The position numbers were made by a program, and so were the translations under genes. From the NCBI GenBank assembly GCA_023389045.1, contig JAEWEZ010000086.1, positions 1 through 9,205 of the forward strand: a DNA stretch of 9,205 bases. The letters are read 5' to 3'. This document shows positions 5,722 through 9,205 of this stretch, in pieces. The notes below the pieces were generated by a model. The model saw only the letters and a program-made list of their open reading frames with translations, did no database searches and was not told the DNA's origin. How positions within the stretch are numbered: position 1 is the first letter of the stretch; every line of letters starts with the position of its first letter. Origin of the DNA: Actinomycetes bacterium. GTDB taxonomy: Bacteria; Actinomycetota; Actinomycetes; Actinomycetales; Dermabacteraceae.

Positions 5722-5795
5722 TGGCGGGGGCAGGATTTGAACCTACGACCTCCGGGTTATGAGCCCGGCGAGCTACCGAACTGCTCCACCCCGCG
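5722..5795 (-). tRNA. Initiator tRNA-Met (anticodon CAT)
   Basis: The minus strand folds into a complete cloverleaf of 74 bases to position 73. Acceptor stem is CGCGGGG/CCCCGCC, D stem GAGC/GCTC, anticodon stem CCGGG/CCCGG with loop CTCATAA (anticodon at 5761-5759), and T arm GTAGG-TTCAAAT-CCTGC. Three features mark it as the initiator (fMet) rather than elongator Met: an unpaired 1:72 position (here C1 and C72, C and A in E. coli), three consecutive G:C pairs at the base of the anticodon stem, and the A11:T24 D-stem pair. The 3' CCA is not encoded: A73 is followed by CGA. It has its own promoter and terminator. Confidence 0.96.
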
Positions 5796-5807
5796 GCGAT
5801 GTCCTCA

Positions 5808-5836
5808 ACTCTAGGCAATCACTGCGGGCAGGTCCA
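5808..5836 (-). promoter_or_regulatory. Promoter of the initiator tRNA
   Basis: On the minus strand, -35 TGGACC (5836-5831) and -10 TAGAGT (5813-5808) are separated by 17 bases. Transcription would begin near 5801, about 5 bases before the tRNA 5' end, consistent with a short leader removed by RNase P. Confidence 0.6.
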
Positions 5837-5845
5837 GCCGATACC

Positions 5846-5870
5846 GCCCAAACGTGGGCGATCCCACGTT
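5846..5870. repeat. Overlapping inverted repeats upstream of the tRNA promoter
   Basis: AACGTGGG (5851-5858) and CCCACGTT (5863-5870) are exact reverse complements around a 4-base spacer. GCCCA (5846-5850) and TGGGC (5855-5859) form a second, mutually exclusive hairpin. The larger repeat begins 15 bases upstream of the tRNA -35 element and lies downstream of the UPF0182 gene. It could be an operator, part of a transcription end, or neither; there is no T tract. Confidence 0.4.
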
Positions 5871-5898
5871 CACGCGCTGTTTACCCGGTGCTTGGCCC

Positions 5899-5936
5899 GG
5901 GCATGCGCTGCGCCGGTGGTGACGCAGCACATGCCC
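5899..5936 (-). terminator. Hairpin 7 bases after the UPF0182 stop codon, probable terminator
   Basis: Fourteen-base arms (5899-5912 and 5923-5936) around a 10-base loop. On the plus strand one position is a C/A mismatch (5906/5929). On the minus strand that position becomes a G/U wobble, so the minus-strand transcript pairs throughout. That is the strand of the UPF0182 gene, which supports a role in its 3' end. No U tract follows, so termination would be non-canonical. Confidence 0.5.
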
Positions 5937-5943
5937 CGTCGGC

Positions 5944-8900
5944 TCAGCCTCCCTGCCCGCCAGAGCCCTCCAACTCCTTGTTCGCCTGCATCGCACGCTT
6001 CAAGGCGTCCTGCAGCTCCTTCTGGGCCTCGCCGTAAGCGCCCCAGTTGCCTTCCTTCATCGCCTTGTCGGCTTTCTTCACCGCAGCATCCATATCCGTC
6101 AGGGCCTTGTTGAGGCGTTCCTGGGTGGGGCCGGTCGCAGCGGGCGGCGTGGTCGGCTTCTCAGTGGGCGGTGCGGTCGCATCCCCCTCGGAGCTGCCGT
6201 CATCCTCTGGCTTCTGTGGGTCCTCACCGGAGCCGTCACCCGTGGAGACCGATCCGGCTTTCCCGTCATCGCTCACGGTCGCATCGCCAGCCTTCGCACC
6301 GGAGTCACCGCCGAACACCTCATCCAGGGCCTGGTCGAGGGTGGGGGCAAAGCCGATCTTGTCGCCGAAGGAGACGAGAACCATCTGGAGCAGTGGGTAC
6401 TGGGTGCCACCGCCGGCTGCCGAGGACCGCAGATACACGGGCTGCACGTAGAGCAGGCCGCCGCCCACCGGCAGCGTCAGCAGGTTGCCGTTGATCACCT
6501 CGGAGTTACCCGACTTCAGCAGGTTCAGCGCGCGGGACACGCTCGGCTCGGTGTTGAAGGTGTTCTGCACCTGGCCCGGGCCGTTGACCGGGTTCGTGGC
6601 CGGCAGCACCAGCAGGGTCATTTGACCGAAGGAGTCGGCCGGATTGCCCTTGCTTCGACCGGTTTCCGAATCGACAGCCAGGAAGCCTGTCAACACGTTC
6701 TGTCCCCGCTCGGGGATGTAGCTCGAGGAGAGGGAGAAACGGGGCTTCTCCATTCCGGGGACTTCCATCGTCAGGTACATCGGCGGCTGCGGAGGCTGCT
6801 GCGGCTTAGAGCCATCAGCGCCTGGGGCCACCTCAGCGGTCGGATCCGGGGAGACCTGCCAGAAATCCTGCTGGCCAAAGAACTCCACGGCATCGGTGAT
6901 GTGATACCGGCCGAGCATATGGCGCTGCGCCTTGAACAGATCTGCCGGGTAGCGCAGGTGTCCCATCAGGTCGGCGCTGATCTCGCTGGCCGGGCGGATC
7001 GCGTCGGGGAACACCTCCTGCCAGGCTTTCAGGATCGGATCCTCCGTATCCCAGGCGTACAGGGTCACGCTGCCGTCAAAGGCGTCCACGGTCGCTTTCA
7101 CGCCGTTGCGCAAGTAGTTCGCCTGCCGCACGCGATGCTGAGCGGCTGTGTTCGCGCGGGTCTGAGAGTCCGCCACGATGTCGTCCATCGACGCCATCCG
7201 TGAGTACGGGTAGCGGTCGGTGGTGGTATAGCCATCGACCACCCAGACCAGGCGCCCGTCGACCACCGCCGGATACATCTGCGCATCCAGGGAGAGGAAG
7301 GGAGCCACCTCGCGTACGCGGTCCTGCGGGTCACGGTCGTACAGGATCTGCGAGTGGCTGTTGACGTAGTTGGAGATGACGATGTTGGGGTCGCGGAACT
7401 TGATCGCGTACAGGATGCGGTTAAACCAGTTGCCCACATTCGGGCCGCCATCACCGGAGAAGGTGTTGTTGACCTGCGAACCAGTGTCGCCTTCCTGTCC
7501 GGTGCCGGTCTGATAGTCGAACTCCTCGGGCTTTGCTCCCTTCGGAGCACCAACGATGGAGTATTCCGGCGAGTGCCGCCCGAAATACACCCGTTCCTCG
7601 TACTCGCCGAGTTTGCCGGAGCCGGGAACACCGGAGTGCAGGAAGCGCGGCTCACCATCGTCATTGCGCAGGTTGCCGTACGCGGCAGCGGCACCGAAAC
7701 CGTGGGTGTAGATGATGTGCCGGTTCACCCAGGGCTGTTCGTCCAGGTCGAACTTGTCTGGGCGCAGTTCACGCACGCCGATCACGGTGTCCTGGAGGGC
7801 ACCGTCGATCTCGTAGCGGTCCACGGCCAGAACTTCATCGAAGCCCCAGTAGCGGCGGTTTGCTTCACGCTGCTCGAAGGTGGGAGAGACGATCGCCGGG
7901 TCCATGAGGCGGATCTGGGCGGTGGTATCGGCATCGGCACGCAGCGCCCCGGGCTCCGCATCGGTGGTGGCGGCGTAAGACACTTCGCGGATGTCTTCAA
8001 GGTCGAAGGCGGCGCGAGTGGCGTCAATGTTGTGCTGGATGTAGGGCTGTTCGAGGGCTCGCTCATTGGGGCTCACCTGGAACTGCTGGATTGCCCACGG
8101 GTACAGGTTCCCCACCACCAGGGTGGAGAGGACCATGAGCCCCGCGCCAACGGTCGGAATCCGCCAGTCCGCTCGGACCACCCAGACCACGAAGAGAGCA
8201 GCCACGATGAGCGCGGCGATCGCAAGGATCGTCTGCGCCGGAAGGATCGCTTTCACGTCCGTGTAGGAGGCACCGTCGAAACGGTTATGGCGTTCGTTCA
8301 GCAGGCTGTAGCGCTCGAACCAGTGCCCGAGCCCCACCAGGAGCACATAGATGGCGGCGAGAACACCGAGGTGACGGCGGGCGGCGCGCGTAACTTCGAG
8401 GCCTTTTTCCTGCCCCCAGGCAAGGCCCCCGTACACAAAGTGCCCGGCAACAGCGCCAACCAGGCAGACCACCAGCACGAACTGGCCGTAGGCGATGACG
8501 GAATCAACGAGGGGCAGACGGAAAACGTAGAAACCGACGTCGTTGTTGAAGATCGGGTCGGTCTTGCCGAAGCTCTGCGCGTGCCAGAACAGTTGCAGTT
8601 CCTGCCAGCGACGCGCCGCAGCGAGGCCGCCGAAAGCACCAATGACCAGCGGAGCCGCGACGGTGATGCCGCGGCGGAGCGGATCAACAGCGGTGCGGAA
8701 CTGCTCGAGTGCTTCCTGCTCCCGGGTGATCGGCGGGTACACCGGGCGTTTGGTGTAGCTGATCCGCAGGCTCAGGAAGAGCGGCACCGCGATAGCAGCG
8801 AAGCCCAGCACGAAGAGAGCGACCTGGCTGATCCAGCGGGTCACCAGAACCCCGTCGTAGCCGAGCTGTTCGAACCACAGGTAGGTGGTCCAGACTTCCG

Positions 8901-9048
8901 AGGCCACCACGAGCGCGGCCACGAGCACACCCAGCACAATGGCGGTGATGCCAAGCGGCGACACTCCCCCTTTGGCCTCTTTCGGCGGGGCTGCTGGGCG
9001 CCGGGGCGGAGGCGGAGGGGAATCGTTTGCAGGGACCGAGAAACTCAC
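5944..9048 (-). CDS. UPF0182 family large integral membrane protein
   Basis: 1034 residues from GTG 9048, with a good ribosome-binding site. It belongs to UPF0182 (COG1615), widespread in actinobacteria with no established function. A Pro-rich cytoplasmic N-terminus (1-30) leads into seven predicted membrane helices at about 32-51, 73-94, 128-147, 183-206, 226-243, 270-291 and 298-318. The family-typical stretch QPYIQHNIDATRAAF (334-348) opens the long soluble part, probably extracytoplasmic, which keeps characteristic segments such as WVNRHIIYTHGFGAAAAYGN and YPAVVDGRLVWVVDGYTT. From about 913 an acidic, Gly/Asp/Pro-rich linker leads to a helical, Lys/Glu-rich C-terminal segment (about 973-1026). 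The frame is unbroken and the length is within the family range, slightly long because of the tail. A hairpin follows the stop and the initiator tRNA lies 148 bases downstream. Family assignment is firm; biochemical role unknown. Confidence 0.93.
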   Translation of the reverse strand: MSFSVPANDSPPPPPRRPAAPPKEAKGGVSPLGITAIVLGVLVAALVVASEVWTTYLWFEQLGYDGVLVTRWISQVALFVLGFAAIAVPLFLSLRISYTKRPVYPPITREQEALEQFRTAVDPLRRGITVAAPLVIGAFGGLAAARRWQELQLFWHAQSFGKTDPIFNNDVGFYVFRLPLVDSVIAYGQFVLVVCLVGAVAGHFVYGGLAWGQEKGLEVTRAARRHLGVLAAIYVLLVGLGHWFERYSLLNERHNRFDGASYTDVKAILPAQTILAIAALIVAALFVVWVVRADWRIPTVGAGLMVLSTLVVGNLYPWAIQQFQVSPNERALEQPYIQHNIDATRAAFDLEDIREVSYAATTDAEPGALRADADTTAQIRLMDPAIVSPTFEQREANRRYWGFDEVLAVDRYEIDGALQDTVIGVRELRPDKFDLDEQPWVNRHIIYTHGFGAAAAYGNLRNDDGEPRFLHSGVPGSGKLGEYEERVYFGRHSPEYSIVGAPKGAKPEEFDYQTGTGQEGDTGSQVNNTFSGDGGPNVGNWFNRILYAIKFRDPNIVISNYVNSHSQILYDRDPQDRVREVAPFLSLDAQMYPAVVDGRLVWVVDGYTTTDRYPYSRMASMDDIVADSQTRANTAAQHRVRQANYLRNGVKATVDAFDGSVTLYAWDTEDPILKAWQEVFPDAIRPASEISADLMGHLRYPADLFKAQRHMLGRYHITDAVEFFGQQDFWQVSPDPTAEVAPGADGSKPQQPPQPPMYLTMEVPGMEKPRFSLSSSYIPERGQNVLTGFLAVDSETGRSKGNPADSFGQMTLLVLPATNPVNGPGQVQNTFNTEPSVSRALNLLKSGNSEVINGNLLTLPVGGGLLYVQPVYLRSSAAGGGTQYPLLQMVLVSFGDKIGFAPTLDQALDEVFGGDSGAKAGDATVSDDGKAGSVSTGDGSGEDPQKPEDDGSSEGDATAPPTEKPTTPPAATGPTQERLNKALTDMDAAVKKADKAMKEGNWGAYGEAQKELQDALKRAMQANKELEGSGGQGG

Positions 9049-9054
9049 GGAAAA

Positions 9055-9058
9055 CCTC
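9055..9058 (-). promoter_or_regulatory. Ribosome-binding site for the UPF0182 gene
   Basis: GAGG on the minus strand lies 6 bases before GTG 9048. It fixes the GTG start and the MSFSVPAND N-terminus, since no ATG stands nearby in this frame. Confidence 0.6.
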
Positions 9059-9132
9059 GTGGGAGATCGGGGACAGCCGGTGACGTACCCGTCGTGGCGT
9101 CCGGTGCCACCTGGATGGAGGCGCCATTGGCC

Positions 9133-9162
9133 CTGTCGGGTGTGCCCTGCTGCGGGTACAGT
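9133..9162 (+). promoter_or_regulatory. Weak candidate plus-strand promoter leading out of the window
   Basis: CTGTCG (9133-9138) and TACAGT (9157-9162) are separated by 18 bases. The -10 fits TANNNT; the -35 is poor. If real it would drive a gene to the right, divergent from UPF0182. No plus-strand gene is visible before the window ends. Confidence 0.2.
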
Positions 9163-9168
9163 GACGTG

Positions 9169-9195
9169 CCCCCCCCCGCCCCGCGGCCCCCCCCC
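9169..9195. repeat. Two C9 homopolymer runs at the window end
   Basis: C9 at 9169-9177, C4 at 9179-9182 and C9 at 9187-9195, interrupted by G or GCGG. They are unlike anything else in the window and lie within 40 bases of its right edge. Sequencing or assembly error at a contig end is the leading explanation. Confidence 0.7.
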
Positions 9196-9205
9196 AGTGT
9201 GAGGG

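Noticed and set aside
5427..5762. Plus-strand frame ending in GAGFEPTTSGL
   Set aside because: This ending is the familiar false translation of the complement of a tRNA T arm and anticodon arm. It runs over the initiator tRNA, its terminator and the HTH gene.
6622..7203. 193-codon plus-strand frame inside UPF0182
   Set aside because: It lies opposite a conserved segment of the 1034-residue gene and shows no motif.
8684..9127. Minus-strand 147-codon frame extending above the UPF0182 start
   Set aside because: It overlaps the first 120 codons of UPF0182 in another frame and is a shadow. The stretch 9049-9127 shows no conserved protein.

Overview
The window is GC-rich chromosomal DNA with the gene content and order of an actinobacterium (Actinomycetota). 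The run aroA - rsgA - hisN, the PPi-type phosphofructokinase and the very large UPF0182 membrane protein all point there. The genus cannot be fixed from the sequence; something near Micrococcales/Actinomycetales is my guess. Nearly all of it is ordinary core genome. I see no insertion sequence, CRISPR array, prophage or obvious defence island.

Layout, left to right. 1-152 (+) is the 3' end of aroA (shikimate pathway). Its stop overlaps the GTG start of rsgA (149-1192, +), the circularly permuted GTPase of 30S ribosome maturation. hisN (1259-2050, +), an inositol-monophosphatase-fold histidinol-phosphate phosphatase, follows after 66 bases and may be leaderless. 2051-2220 holds several hairpins (one a perfect 12-bp stem) and a likely promoter for pfp (2221-3441, +), a pyrophosphate-dependent phosphofructokinase. 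A terminator-like hairpin after pfp lies over the start codon of the next gene, a stand-alone calpain-like (C2 family) cysteine protease (3473-4300, +).

The strand then switches. The protease runs tail-to-tail, with 9 bases between stop codons, into a two-gene minus-strand unit: an SGNH/GDSL hydrolase (4310-4954) preceded by an XRE/HTH-type gene. The HTH gene is damaged at its 5' end: a good ribosome-binding site and ATG at 5621 are followed after six codons by an in-frame TGA, and the HTH homology resumes in the same frame. Only the frame from GTG 5489 to 5007 is formally intact. Upstream on the same strand is an initiator tRNA-Met (5722-5795) with its own promoter and a strong intrinsic terminator. 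Beyond it is the 1034-residue UPF0182 membrane protein (5944-9048, minus). The last 157 bases are its upstream region and end in C-homopolymer runs that look unreliable.

The genes do not form one system. They are a housekeeping neighbourhood (aromatic amino acids, ribosome assembly, histidine, PPi-linked glycolysis, translation initiation) with one unusual insertion: the calpain-like protease facing a possibly decaying HTH regulator plus hydrolase. These are the least understood genes here. A functional link between them is speculation.
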